From Gnetum montanum (taxonomy: Eukaryota; Streptophyta; Gnetopsida; Gnetales; Gnetaceae): a DNA stretch of 64,000 nucleotides. The position numbers and the translations under genes are program-made. Positions within the stretch are counted from its first letter, which is position 1; each line of letters begins with the position of its first letter. Positions 1 through 12,329 of this stretch are shown here, piece by piece. The stretch is taken from positions 1,710,704 through 1,774,703 of the forward strand of contig MNCI01003975.1 of the NCBI GenBank assembly GCA_015680685.1, given 5' to 3'. The notes under the pieces were generated by a model, which saw only the letters and a list, made by a program, of their open reading frames with translations, was not told the origin of the DNA and did no database searches.

Positions 1-770
1 TCATGCCTTCTTTAGGATGATTTATGGAATGAGGACCTTAGGATAGCAATAGGATTTATACTAGTCATAACATATCCCAACAATTGGTATAGACATCCAT
101 GAGGATTTCTAACCTAATAGTTGGTCTTCTCTTGCATGAGGACTAGTTTAAGTTAGCATCATCCCTATAGTTATTCTAATGTCTAATGGTAGAAATCTCA
201 CTAGAATACCACTATTATGAGTAAACCAAAAATCTATGAGTAATTTATGCATTTATGATTAACTAAAAGTTAACATTTATGTGGATAAATATTTTAGTGA
301 TATTAATAATGTGTTTTATAGATTGGATCTCATCCTCTAGTCATGTTCCATGGAGATTTTAGGTAAATTTTCTTTAGAGTGAATTTATTCTAATCCTTCT
401 TACATGGGTTCCATACAAATTTAGTGAGAAGCTTTGGAGGTGGTCAAGATAGAGCTGGAAGAAGAAATAACATTAGATGAAAGATTATCTCTTTATGTAT
501 TTTCTCTTATGTTATTGACCATTACATGGATTTGTAATTTGATCCATGAATATAGAATTTTTATTGAGATCTAATTCATATTCTAATGAGGCCTAAGTAG
601 ACATTAATGTGCTAATGTTAATTTTTAAGTATTTATATTCTTATATAATTTTATAAGAATTTAAGTTGTTTTAGGATTTGTTAATAGCTTAATTATTATT
701 TATCATGCCTCTTAAGAAAGTTTATAAATTATTTATGATTAAAATTTAAGATGTAATAAAGAGTGGGTTG
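1..770. repeat. Diverged direct repeat, copy 1 (cut by window edge)
   Basis: This stretch matches 2540-3340 in the same orientation over most of its length. Shared blocks include 'gactagtttaagtta', 'catccctatagttatt', 'acattagatgaaagattat' and 'taagtagacattaat'. Identity is interrupted by many small indels, so the duplication is old. No PBS, polypurine tract or coding frame links the two copies. They could be old LTRs about 2.6 kb apart or a plain dispersed repeat. The copy probably extends beyond the left edge. Confidence 0.6.
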
Positions 771-2539
771 ATGTCCTTATCATCTTTGGCATCATGTGCT
801 CTAAGAAACTACTAACACAACTCATGATATATCATCATAAAGTCCATGCATAAAATACACAATCCAAGCATAATACATAATATATAACATGCTTTTCAAA
901 ACCTAGTTTCTTAAGTAAAACACATTATCCATGATAGTTGATGTAACACCTCACTATAGGATCCATAATATTATGTTATGTGCACTTATTTGAATAGTGT
1001 TGTTTGGTGGTCATAAGGTTGTGTTGCTAGTTTGATTATTTTAATGCTATTGTATGAGCTTTATGACTATTGTGATATATATGATATGATAATATTATGA
1101 TCATCCATACTAATCTTGCTAGATGTATAACTTATTATAGTGACTAGTAGGATGAGTGGTTGTGGGAAAATACTAAACATCATGTAAGTATGATCCTAGA
1201 CCATCTATAATGATGTTATGCTTATACTTTATGTGCATGCATTATGAGTCTGGTATTCAATGGTTCTTGATGAACTATGTTATGTCATCTAAGGAAGTTG
1301 AATATTATAACACCCTCATGCTTAGAGCATATAACCATTTCCTTATTTATGTTGTTTCTTAATATCTATAATTTATTTCCTAATGTTATTTGGAACCTTG
1401 CTAATATATGGTAATACTCCTTTTTATGCTATTGACTTGAAATTGAGACCTATTAATTATTATTCATCTTAAGGTTTGGAATTTTAGACCTTTTACTTAC
1501 ATGTGATACATTATTATTTTATTTATTCTATCTTTTATTTTTATTAGCTTTATTTTTTAATTATCTTTACTAACTCTTATTTCTATGAAGTGTGGATAGA
1601 CTAGAAGGATGGTGGTCATCCATTACTAGTACTTTATTTATGTGTAGCTTTATATTTTCATATTTTATTTTATTTTATGATTTTTAAATAAATTAAAAAT
1701 ATGGATATGAGATGTGTTGAATAAATATTTGGAATGATTCTAGTTATTCTTTTATTTTATCTTGAAATTCATCCTTCCATATGTGGACTTATTCTAGTAT
1801 TTTCTTAATGACTTTATACTAATGGTTAATAATTGAATCCTTTTTTTTGGATACATGTTACTTAATTTTTAGAAAATAGATTATTAATTCTTTATTCTTG
1901 GAATTATCCAAACCATACCTTTTGTATCTACAAATACTTGAAACATTGGCTTTCTTGGCATTAATTGTGCATTCCTATATGTTTGGTGGATCTCTTGATG
2001 ATTTCTAAATCTAAAAATGTTCTTACTTAATGAAGTTGTACTTGTACCTAATCTCTCAAGGTAGAGGAAACATTCTTGATTTTATTAATTTTGATAAGCA
2101 TATTACTCTCTTGGATCTTCTTTTCTATTTCATGATGTTTTGCTTATCGATCTAACCCTGGATTCTAATGTTGAATCCAAAATTTATCCTTTTTAAAATT
2201 TTTCATTTTATGTTTCAACATCATCTTTCTATTCTATCATCTTCTCTTAGAAGTAGTAATAGTGGTGGTATTCTTGAACATCATGACCTAGGTTACAATG
2301 AACCTAGAGATCACAATGCAAGTTTTGTACATTTTCTAGAGTGGTGCATTCATTTCAACATCATGTAGAAATGGCACATTTAGAGGATGATTGTTGGAAT
2401 ATATTTGAGATGTGTTTGAATGTGTTCAACATGTTAGCAATCTTAAAATAGTCATTTAAGATATTCATAAATTGATACGATTTTTGTAACAAACATAATA
2501 TGGGACTTTTCATTAATGAAAACTATTGTGAGATTTGAA
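771..2539. other. Non-coding spacer between the direct repeats
   Basis: AT-rich sequence with stops in all frames. A string 'tgtaacacctcactatagg' at about 941 looks like a gypsy LTR start (TGTAACACC), but I find no partner copy in the window. Nothing else is recognised. Confidence 0.4.
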
Positions 2540-3340
2540 AACTAACCATGTCCTTGAGGATTGTATCTTTAGTTAATATGAGACCTTGTTTAAGGTAGTA
2601 TGAGGATCAAGGACCTTAGGGTTAATACTAGTCATAAGATAACCCAATAGTTGAAAATGGTATTACATAAGGATTTCTACCCAATAGTTGCATAGTAAAG
2701 TATATGAGGGCTAGTTTAAGTTACTATCATCCCTATAGTTATTCATATAATGTCTAATTTTAGAAACCTCAGTGGGAATACCATTATTAAGACTAGAACA
2801 AACATCTATGAGTGATATACACATTTTATGGTTAATTGTAAGTTAACATTTATGTAAATAAATATTCTAACTACACTAATAATGTGTTTTGCAACATGGG
2901 CCTTACTATTTAGTCATGTTTCATGGAGCTTTTAAGTGAATTTATTCTACTATGAAGTCTTTCTAACCCTTCCTACATGTGTTTCATGTAGATTTAATAA
3001 GGAGATTTAGAGATTATCAAGATAAAGTTAGAAGAAGAGTCAACATTAGATGAAAGATTATCTCCTTATATAATTCATATTATGTTTTTTTTCATTCTAT
3101 GGATTTTTAATTTGAACCATGAATATGAAATTTCTATTATACTCTAATATATGTTGTAATGAGGTCTAAGTAGACATTAATAAGTTAACATGGAATTAAA
3201 GTGGTTTCTAAGTTATTAAATTTCTAAATGTTTATATTCTTAGATGGTTTTATAAGCGAATAAGTTGCTTAAGAATTTATTTATCATATCCCTTTATGTG
3301 TTTTATAATTCATCTATTATTAATTTTTGAATATGATAAG
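2540..3340. repeat. Diverged direct repeat, copy 2
   Basis: Second copy of the 1-770 repeat, same orientation. It starts near 'gagaccttgtttaaggtagtatgagg' and fades out after the 'ttataagcg...aagttgctt' block. It has no coding capacity. Sequence 3341-3890 that follows has no recognised feature. Confidence 0.6.
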
Positions 3341-3890
3341 TATCTTATGCATGTATAGTTAGATGTCTACTCACAATATGTTATAATGCTCATACAGCTT
3401 TATGATTACATTGCAAATGTAGTAACAAGTTAATAGGATCAGTTGGTCTTTTAATGTGATACTTTGTGTATATGTTGTGGAGTGCAAGATCCTTTATATT
3501 AGTTTGGATGGAAATAAAAGGAAGAAATTTTTTAAAAATGGGACCAAAGTAAAAGGATTTATATATGTAGTGAGGATTTACAAAATATTTTATTTATCAC
3601 TTTTCTTATTCCCAATCCCACATGACCCAGTTTTTGTTATTTCTTCTTCATTATTCTTACCCATTTCATAGCCAATTCTCATGATTTCTAGGATATTGAA
3701 GAATTATTGCTAGATAGGCTATGGTTATGAGAGTTTAATTTATGTCTTGAAGGATCCAAATTTTTTTAGGGATCATTTAGATGCTTTAGGTTTTGAAGTT
3801 CAATTTCATCAAGCTTCAAGCTTGAGGTGAATATCTTTATATTTCTTTAATTTCTAGTCATTGGATTTTTGTGCATGGTTGGAAGTTATG

Positions 3891-4463
3891 TGTGACATCC
3901 CATTCCTGGATGTCATGGTAAATGTCAAAAATATGTTATATTAGACATTATGCATAAGAAGATAATATACCAAATGTCAAATATATGTAACATTAGACAT
4001 TATGCATAAAGAAAATAATAGGGAAATGTAGAAGGACAAATGAAAGAATGCTTTATCGATGTGGTATAGTATATCTAGATCATGCTTTGAGAGTGTTCCT
4101 TAGCATTCTCTTCCTTTGGCATCTATTCCTTAGAGGCAATCCAACACTGCCACCATGGTTAGGCCTATAAACAGACAGAAGGGATGGCCAATCCTCTTCC
4201 TATTCTACTTCACCCAATACTCGTTACTTGCCTTTATCAACTTCACAACTCCATGCTGATACAACCTCTAATCCCTGGGTATAAATGTCTCATGTCAAAC
4301 CTCCAAAGGTTACCTTAAGAGACATGTCCATTATTACAACATGTCCTTTTGAGTCTTAATTACAACTCCCCTTTTGGGTCTTGTTATGATAATGATAACA
4401 CTTGTTATGAAGTAGCACCATCTTCATTATGCAGTAGCACCATTTGGGAATGGGGACATTACA
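3891..4463 (-). repeat. Element A 3' LTR
   Basis: 573 bp, starting tgtgacatcccattcc and ending gggaatggggacattaca on the plus strand. It aligns along its whole length with 21943-22521. The two ends are imperfect inverted repeats of about 17 bp, more than the usual TG...CA. It contains an internal partial duplication around 'acattagacattatgcataa' (3940-4015). Confidence 0.85.
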
Positions 4464-4478
4464 ATCTACCTCCCTTAG
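4464..4478 (-). promoter_or_regulatory. Element A polypurine tract
   Basis: Read on the minus strand, this is a purine-rich stretch (aagggaggtag) immediately upstream of the 3' LTR. That is where plus-strand DNA synthesis of an LTR element would be primed. Confidence 0.5.
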
Positions 4479-4640
4479 GTTTTGTTCATCCTTGAATGAG
4501 TCCACATTCCCTACCTTTTTCTAGCTCCAATCCTTCTTTTATGCTCTTATGCTCCAATAATTTGGTTTTTCCTTTGCACTTCAAGTTATATATCCTGTTG
4601 TTCTCTTGGTTATTCTGCAAACAAAATATATGTGAGAAGA

Positions 4641-4660
4641 ATATATATATATATATATAT
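4641..4660. repeat. (AT)10 microsatellite
   Basis: A perfect AT dinucleotide run within the 3' part of the element A interior. Confidence 0.9.
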
Positions 4661-4919
4661 TATTTTATCAATATTTACCTCATTTTCTAAGATAATAACA
4701 AAGGTGAATTAAAGGTATACCAATAATTAATCACCAATCCTCACTAGGATCACACAAAGTGCAACTCATATCTTGTGATCCAAGTGAATGTAAGGCAAAT
4801 CCTTTATTTCCAACTTCCATTACCTTAGATATTTTCCTTATCAAATTAAAATATAAATTAAATAATACAGAAAATTACAAAAATCATAAATAAAAGTAAG
4901 GTTAAGATACTTACTCATC

Positions 4920-4970
4920 TTAATCAACCTTAGAAATTAATGGAAGTAGTTGTAATTCTACCATAAGTGG
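4920..4970 (-). pseudogene. CCR4-like deadenylase fragment, C-terminal piece (split by element B)
   Basis: Read on the minus strand, this short piece continues the frame of the CCR4-like fragment at 17294-18440 once element B and one copy of its target duplication are removed. Across the junction the reading is N-H-I-T-L-M-V-E-L. It corresponds to the conserved C-terminal block SDHIALLAEF of plant CCR4 proteins, in which the D-H pair is part of the nuclease active site. A TAA stop follows at 4920-4922. The intervening 12.3 kb is a retrotransposon, so the gene fragment predates that insertion. Confidence 0.6.
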
Positions 4971-6544
4971 TGTTGGTGCTGCAAATTTCAATTTTTGGAA
5001 TAAAAACCAAAAAATCCAATGCCGAAATAGTTTTTATGCTAAATCCCAAGGGCCTTCAGAAATGAAATTCAAGGTGCCTTGAATAGTCTAGTCGATCACC
5101 TAGAAACTTACAAAAGTGTAAATGGTGATGCAAATGAAAATGTAGTTGGCTTTAAAAATAGAAACTGAAATGATGTTGAAAACAGAAACAAAGTAAAAGT
5201 TGCAGATCCAGAATGAAAATAGATGCAAAAATGAAAATGTACCCTAAAACTTGCACAACATGAACAATAACTTTATTTAAATAAAAATAAAGACTAAGGT
5301 TCACAAAGTATAGAATTTATGCTAAGAGCACCAAAAGTTTCTTGCAGGAGCTTGAAGTCTATTGTAGAAGGTAGGGTGTGTTCTATGGCAACTTCACGAT
5401 CCAATTTCTTCCTTGCTCCAATTTCCAGCAACATTCTATTGGTTTTTACTAGGGTCTATAATGTGGTTATGGAAATGGATTTTAACTTTTGGCATAATGG
5501 CAACTACGTAAAAGCCTCTATGCCCAGCGTAGGACCAATTTCTGCTATCAAAAATTGGAAATAAGGTTTAAATGGGCTTTGGTAGTTGTGAAAATGTCAA
5601 AACTGCTATTGCTTGTGTGAAGGTTCTCAATTGTTGTGAAAGGTGTAAATGCTAAAAAATGTTGTTGGAACCTGAAATATGGTATTTATGTTGGGTTTTT
5701 ATAGGGTTGGTATGGCTATTTTTTTATCTATGCACTACTACCATGATTGTTGATAGATTGGCATCAATTTGCAGGTGCAACAACTATCAAATCTCAATGT
5801 AGTTACCATTTATAGTAAGTATGGTATGGACTACAATCACAAAATCCATACATTTACTATAAATAGTAAATGGACTTTTTTTACTACGTTAGCCTCATTC
5901 TTACTATGCAAGCTTTGGTGGACTATGTTGAAGCTACAACTACATTAGAGCTACAACTACGCTAGAGTTGCAACTATGCTGGAGTTGCAACTACGCTAGA
6001 GCGACAACTATGCTAGAGTTGCAACTACGCTAGAGCTACAACTACACTAGAGCCACAACTACATTGTCATGCTCTTTTGTTAAAAACTTGTTGAAAACTT
6101 TGGACGAATATGTTGGCCATTGTTGGAAAAATGAAAATTCCAATAGCTCTAACATTGCACTTCTTCTAGGTCTTCATGGTGACTATGCTAGCCATTTCCC
6201 ATCTATTGTATCACCATTTCTACTGTAGCATCATGTCTACTATAGCACTAGTCAGAATTAATAGCTCTAACGTAGTTAGGACTATACCCCTTCAAAAACC
6301 CATGGAAATGCCAATTTTAGCCATTCCCAAGGTGTTTTGAACCTTTTCAAGCCAAAATATAGACATGGGGTATCTTTTTCCACTTGGGAAGTGAGGAAAT
6401 AGTAACTTTTAAAGCATTTTTTGGTCCCAAAAAGGTTAAGTATTCAAGATTGTAGCTCATGGACTACATATCTTACATTTACAATGAATCCTTACCTCAA
6501 GTTGGGAAATAAAAGTTACAACATAAATTTTTGGTGGTGTTTCA
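4971..6544 (-). repeat. Element B 3' LTR
   Basis: 1574 bp, matching 15889-17293. It is longer than the other LTR mainly because it holds an expanded 17-bp minisatellite (5933-6068) that is nearly absent from the partner. It ends at 'ggtggtgtttca', exactly where similarity between the two copies stops. Confidence 0.8.
5933..6068. repeat. 17-bp minisatellite, 8 units, in one LTR only
   Basis: Eight consecutive 17-bp units of the form GYTRCAACTAYGCTAGA without spacers. At the equivalent point in the partner LTR (about 16795) only about one unit (gctggagctactactatg) is present. The unit resembles half of the palindromic core of the 192-bp satellite inside the same element. Confidence 0.85.
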
Positions 6545-6560
6545 TTGGTCCCTCTTTGTT
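6545..6560 (-). promoter_or_regulatory. Element B polypurine tract
   Basis: The minus strand reads aacaaagagggaccaa directly before the LTR start TGAAACACC, the expected position and composition for plus-strand priming. Confidence 0.55.
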
Positions 6561-6987
6561 GATATCTGGAGAATTGACCCAAGAGACATCAACAAAGAAT
6601 ACAAAACACCACTATAGGTCCATCACCAATGTTCCTTCTCAACCCTTCATTCAATATTGTCGAACCATGCCCAAGAATTCTTATGATGATGGGATGAGGT
6701 CATGATGGGGTAATAGGTGATGAGGTGACATTTGGCTATGAGGAAATAATCAAAAGGTCTAACAATGATTTTCAAATGTTGACATCATGGCTTCAGTGTG
6801 GCATAGACATGTTGGTTAATCCATTTAGGCTTCACACTTTGTGTTTTGAAGTGTGGTTCACTCGACAAATGCATTTGAAAAACCAACACCTCATTCCAAG
6901 GTCTCTTTGGCTACTTGTCTCTTCCCTTTGCATGTTTGGAGCCATTGATATATCCTTTAAGCTTCATTAGCCATCTAGCTTCTTGGA

Positions 6988-6990
<3 letters not shown>

Positions 6991-7027
<37 letters not shown>

Positions 7028-7060
7028 AATCCCCCCCCCCCCCCCCCCCCCCCCCCCTNT
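6991..7060. repeat. (TC)n run followed by poly-C and an N
   Basis: A TC dinucleotide run (6991-7021) is followed by 27 consecutive C residues (7031-7057) and an ambiguous base at 7059. The length of the C run is probably unreliable and the N suggests a sequencing or consensus problem here. Confidence 0.9.
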
Positions 7061-7619
7061 TTTCTTGGGGTGAAACCTTCATTGGGTTTCTTTTCCAAAG
7101 TCAATTTTGATTTGGTTTTTTCCATCAAGTGAGATGTGTTAAATTCAATGGCATAGATGGTTTTCCACTAAATGAGATGTATTACATTCAAGTGGACTTG
7201 GTGGTTTTCCCATTGAATGAGGTGTGCTACACTCAGTGGTCTTGACAATGAGGCATGACAAAGGAATGTCATATGGCCATAGTGCATTAGTGTCAAACAT
7301 TAGTCAATATTATCATCCAAGGTAAGGAAGGGTATAATTAGGCTATGGGGTTGGGTTCAATGGAATGGTAATAGAAATGATATGAGACAAGAAATCTTGG
7401 CACAACAAGATAAACTCATCGAATCTTGCACATCAAGGTCACATGGTGACTTGCTGCCAAAGTGATTTGCACCTTCATGATGACTCTAGGCTTCATCCTG
7501 TAGGTTCAACTCCAAGAGGACAAGAAAAATCAAGCAAAGAAAATAGGTTGTCACATTACAATGTATATGGCCACATATAATAAAACTAGGCTATCAAGGT
7601 CACCAATGTTACTAGTCTA

Positions 7620-8780
7620 TGGCTGTGAAGGGTCATGTTGCCATTTTAAGGCTTGGTAGGCCATGTTGCTAGTTTAAGGTCTTAGCAAACTATGGCACCA
7701 GTTTAAGGTCTTAGTGGACAATAGAAAGATATCATGTAGGCTTGCTTGTTGTAGATCTTTGAAATTGTCAACATCAGTCATTCATTACAACCTGTCAATA
7801 ATAGTAAACAACACTACAAGCAAACGTGTAAGTGTTAGGCATTATTAGGGCTATGTGATGGCTTTCATGTTGTATTGTTAGGGCTTGATGAGTTCATGAG
7901 CAGGCTTAAGTTCTAGTGAAAAACTTGGTGCTATGTGTTTTCTTCCCATCATCTTGGTTCTAAATAAGAACTTTGACAAAGGGATCCTCTATGATGTTTC
8001 TAGCTTCAAGGTCAGTGATCATCAAGCTACTTCAGGATGTTAATATTGTATAGTAAAATTGTTTCAAATGCTTGGGATATCTTGGTCTAACAACATTACA
8101 AGAGGGACCCATTTAGGCTTTGAGGCTATCCAAATTTTCCTCTTATCCTCCTAGCTCAATCCTGCATGATAAAATAAGCACATCAAGTGGCACTTGTGTA
8201 ATAATGAGTAAATAATACTAAAATGACATAAAATACCTTAGTAAATATGAAAACATATGCTATTCTAGTGTGAAACAAATTGCAAGCAAGATTAACTAAG
8301 GTTGTGTATGTAGGTGAAGATAAATAAAATGGAATAAAGGCTAAACAAGGTCAAGTAAAGGTAAAAATAGGTTGAAACACCATGAAAATATGGAAAATAA
8401 GATTACATTTTGCCAGTTTAAGGCCTTGGTGGGTCATGTTGCTAGTTTAAGGCCTTGGCAAGCCATAGTGCTAGTTTAAGGCCTTGGCAAGTCATGGTTA
8501 CATGGTGTCAAATGATGATTAAAGATGGTCAAACCCCATCACTTAACACCAATCAAAGGTTAAATGAAGGTCATAGAGGCCACAATAGAGAAAATAAGCA
8601 TAGATACAATGAAACTAAAGCTATGTAGATATTGAATGAGGTTAGTTGATGTAAAACAAGGTCAAAATAAGTTAAAACATCATGAAACAAGGTTAAATGA
8701 GTCCAAGTGTAATACATTATCAGTATTGGTTAAACAAGATTAGATTTTGCCAATTTTAGGCCTTAGCGAGCCATGGTATG
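7620..8780. repeat. Dispersed ~30-bp repeats, left block
   Basis: Several copies of a ~30-bp unit resembling ttgctagtttaaggccttgg + caagycatgg lie at about 7640-7725, 8405-8500 (three nearly tandem) and 8745-8780. The same unit reappears on the other side of the 192-bp satellite at 11895-12025. Between the copies are AT-rich sequences without open frames. Confidence 0.7.
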
Positions 8781-8863
8781 AGGTTATAGGGTTATTTGGG
8801 GAGTTTGTGCAAGAGGGGGTTATTCTGGGGTTGTTTTAAGGTAAAATTAGCATTTTTTTCTTG

Positions 8864-10963
8864 TGACTACACTAGCCTAGCATAATCATGCATTCTCCAG
8901 CGTAGTCCCCATTTAGGGGTAGTTTCCCAAGCTTAGTATGATTAATTTTAGGCTTCCAATGATCTAGAAAACTAGTGCAGTGGGCGAGTATTGAAGATTT
9001 GCAAGTCCTAGCATTTTTTTAACCTTCTAAAAGGTTGAAAAACATGTTCTTGGTGGTGACTACACTAGACTAGTAGGCCCTAGGGTAGTCACAAGGAATA
9101 GACAAGTTCATAGGATTTCTGAAAATGAAACATAGTGGAATTACAACTAAGTGTTATAGAGCAGGGTTTGGAGCATTCTAGGCCAATTCTATGTTATTTT
9201 GAATGGTATATTGATGATTGTTGTTGCCACATTTTCCCTCCCTACTATGACTATGCTAGGCCAGCATAGTCATAGGCTTCTTTAGTGTAGCTAAGTGGAA
9301 TTTGGTGTTTCTAGGGATGAAACGAAGTGAAATTGTAGCTAGATGACATGGGAAAGGGTTTTAGTAATGCTGGGTTTGTTTTGGATAATTTTGGATGATA
9401 TACTATTGATTGTTGTTGCCACATTTTCCCTTGCTACTATGACTATGCTAGCCAATGTAGTGATAGGCTTCTTCAATGTAGTCATGCATGGAAAATAGAT
9501 TTTGATGAGTTTTGGAGCTCCATCAACCATGCTAGTGGACTTTCAGGGTCACTAGTGCTACTGGCTAGGGTTTTTGTGCCAAAATCATTAGTTTTGATGA
9601 TTTCTTGGATCTTGGAATGGCCAAATACCTCTTGACTATGCTAGCATATAATTCCTAGCATAGTTGAGAAGTTTGATATGAAAAATGATGGATTTTGGCT
9701 TATTTTCCAAGGTTTGATGGTCTCAAGATGCTCTAGCAAGGTTCTAGGTCTTTTCAAGGGTCAATTTTGGAAATTTCTGAGTTGTTTTGGGCTTTTCCAA
9801 ATTGACTACATTGGGCTACACTAGTGACTACATTAGCCTAGCATAGTAATAGTAGTTTCCAATGTAGTTGAAAGTGAAAATGGAAAATATTTGATTTTAT
9901 TGCCAAAATTAACTCTGACAAGGCTCGAAGACTTCCAAAAATGAATTTAAATTATTTATGATAAATTTTAGTTAATTTAAGTGAACTACATTGGGCAACA
10001 CCAGTGACTATACTAGCCTAACGTAGTCATAGCCTCCCCAGCATAGTTGGGGTTGGGAAGCACCAAAAATGAGAAAAAGTAGTAAGCTTTATGGTCAAAT
10101 AGGCTCTAAGGAGGTTCTAAGGCTTGCCAAAAGTGGATTTGGGTTTCTTATTGCAAGTTTGGTCAATTTTAGATGGACCATAGTGGGCAACACTAGTGAC
10201 TACACTTGCCTAGCATAGTCACATCTTCCCTAATATAGTTGAGGTCTAAAGATATTCTAGAGGGGAAAAAGTGGCAAGTGCTATCTTGGTTTTCAATCCT
10301 AGTGGGTTTTGGAGTTCTTGGAAGGCAAGTTGGACTACAAGATAAGTTGTTTTAGAGTTCCTAGGTGGACTACACTTGCTACCTACTATGACTATGTTGG
10401 CCTAGCATAGCCATAGTATTCACACTTAGGAAAACTATTTTTAGGATTTTTGAAGAGTTTTTATGTTATATATCAATAGTTTGAGGTTGCTAGAGGTCTT
10501 GAGGAGGTGTGGAGGCTCTAAGGTGAAGTTTTGGAGGTGTAGGATGGTATACATGATCAACTCCTCTTCTAAAGCTTGTGACTACCCTAGGCCAACATAG
10601 TCACTAGGTTTTGCCAATGTAGTCATAGGAGAAAAGGAAAAAGTGACACCAATGGACAAATTTAACCAAGTTGTAAGGCTACCAGGAGATCTAACTAGTG
10701 TTTGGGAAGATGGTATATAGATTTAGAGTTGATTGGAGGCTAGATGGGCTAGGAGAAGTCTATTCCACCATGGACTATGTTGAGCTACCATAGTCCACCT
10801 CCAGACCAGTGTAGTCACATGGAAAATCAATTTTTAGATGAATTTTTGTGTCTTTTGACCACTCAATTTGTGCCTAGGTCTACACTTACTTTTCTCCCTT
10901 AATCATGAAATTTTATTTTTTTTTTGATAGTTGATAGAATATGTCATATAATCCAAGGCTTCC
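8864..10963. repeat. ~192-bp tandem satellite, 11 units with palindromic core
   Basis: A core close to TGACTAYRCTAGCCTAGC + ATAGTCA recurs with starts at 8864, 9057, 9248, 9440, 9633, 9825, 10005, 10197, 10389, 10579 and 10771. Spacings are 180-193 bp, mostly 190-193. The core is an imperfect palindrome, and a second half-copy (yCCARYGTAGTC) follows about 20-30 bp later in many units. The unit flanks are also similar (for example 'gggcaacactagtgactac'), so whole units are repeated. The array lies between protease and 3' LTR of element B. Hypervariable tandem repeats in the 3' UTR of Tat/Ogre elements are known to seed satellites. Confidence 0.85.
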
Positions 10964-11894
10964 CTAGTGTAGTCAAGCCTAGAAGTCCAACATCCCAACG
11001 TAGTCATGTTTTCTTGGTCTATTTTGGTGTAAATTTGGCATTTCTTCAGTAGTAAATGGTTATAAATTTCTAAGTTTTAATGTTATGGGTTTTTAGTTCA
11101 TTGTTCAAGGATTCGAATGGCTATGGAACCATTGAATTTTGATGAACAATTTTTTCTTGACAAGTGTTTCCGTCAGCTCGTGCAAAATGGGGTTTTGCCT
11201 ATGATGGCCATGGTCATGTCACTTCTATAATTTTTTTCTGAAACAAAAGTCAAGAGTTTTTACATTTTCTTATTATAAGGTTGTAGCTCATGGTCTTATG
11301 ATTCCAACGACTATGAAATCATCAAATTTTTTTTAGAAGTTAATTTTTTACAGATGTTTTTGTAAAGTCATGTGAAATCAAGGTTCTAAGGGTATTATGC
11401 ATTTACCCCTTTGAAGATGAGCAATGTTGAGACTTTGGAAAATTTTTCCCATCAACATTCCATGATCCTAGGGATAGGTTGAGATGTCAGAAAGGATCTA
11501 GAAGTGTTTTGGATCAAATTAAAAAAAATTTTAAAAAAATTTATGAGCAATTTCCCATGGTCGTTTCTTCTAGTTTCATCATTGTTATTCCACCTTGTGG
11601 AATTTTGGGTTGTGAACTTAGGTTGTGTTTTGAAATTATTCTATGGAATCAAAACTGAAATTTTAGTTTCACACTATCATTTTCAGATTTTTAGTTCTAC
11701 TTTATCATTTTTCTAGTCTTGGTTGCAATCTATCATTTTTCTATTTTTAGCTATAAATAGTCATTTCCACTTTTTTAGTTGTAAATAGTCATTTCTATAT
11801 TTTTAGTTGTAAATGATCATTTTGGTATTCTTAGTTGTAAATTGTTATTCTATAGGCTATAATGATGTAAACTAAGTTCTAAACAAGCTAAAGA
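10964..11894. other. Non-coding remainder of element B 3' region
   Basis: Decayed repeat units (for example 'cccaacgtagtcatg' at about 10997) grade into AT-rich sequence. A short motif, 'tagttgtaaatagtcatttc', is repeated four to five times between 11700 and 11850. No coding signal is seen. Confidence 0.5.
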
Positions 11895-12025
11895 TATTTG
11901 CTAGTTTAAGGCCATGGTGGGTCATGCAATTCTTACTAGTTTAAGGTCATGGTGGGCCATAGGGTTGCCAGTTTTAAGCCTTAGTGGGCCATAGGGTTGC
12001 CAATTCTAGGCCTTAGCAATCCATG
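11895..12025. repeat. Dispersed ~30-bp repeats, right block
   Basis: Four near-tandem copies of the unit 'gctagtttaaggccatggtggg' and its variants. The same unit occurs at 7620-8780. The two blocks bracket the 192-bp satellite. Confidence 0.7.
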
Positions 12026-12329
12026 ATTAATACTTTTCTACTAAGTATGGGATGCTCTCAAAAGAGCATATAAGGCTAAAACTAATCATGAAGCATGATA
12101 TAATGTTGCGAAAGTAAACAAATGACTATTAACAAAAGAAGTAATGAGACATTTACTACAAACTTGTTTCTTGATCTTTGATAGATCAAGGAGTCCCTTT
12201 GACATGATATTATGCTTACTATCTCTCTTGTTCAATGTGGCAAGTTGCATGCATTTTTTTTATCACTTCATGTCATAAAGTTGATGTTTCTTGCATTGTT
12301 ATTATTCTCATTATTATTGGTGGCCCCAA

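Noticed and set aside
941-960. TGTAACACC string as an LTR start
   Set aside because: A single short match with no partner LTR, PBS or TSD in the window.
1-3340. The 1-770 and 2540-3340 pair as LTRs of an element
   Set aside because: Same orientation fits, but no PBS, purine tract, TG...CA ends or TSD could be placed, so it is listed only as a repeat.
6421-6970. Two consecutive plus-strand open frames as genes
   Set aside because: They lie over the element B 3' LTR boundary and adjoining interior on the non-sense strand and have no motif.
8864-10963. Regularly spaced palindromic motifs as a CRISPR-like array
   Set aside because: The ~192-bp units are similar over their full length, with no unique spacers. 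The setting is a plant retrotransposon, so this is a tandem satellite.
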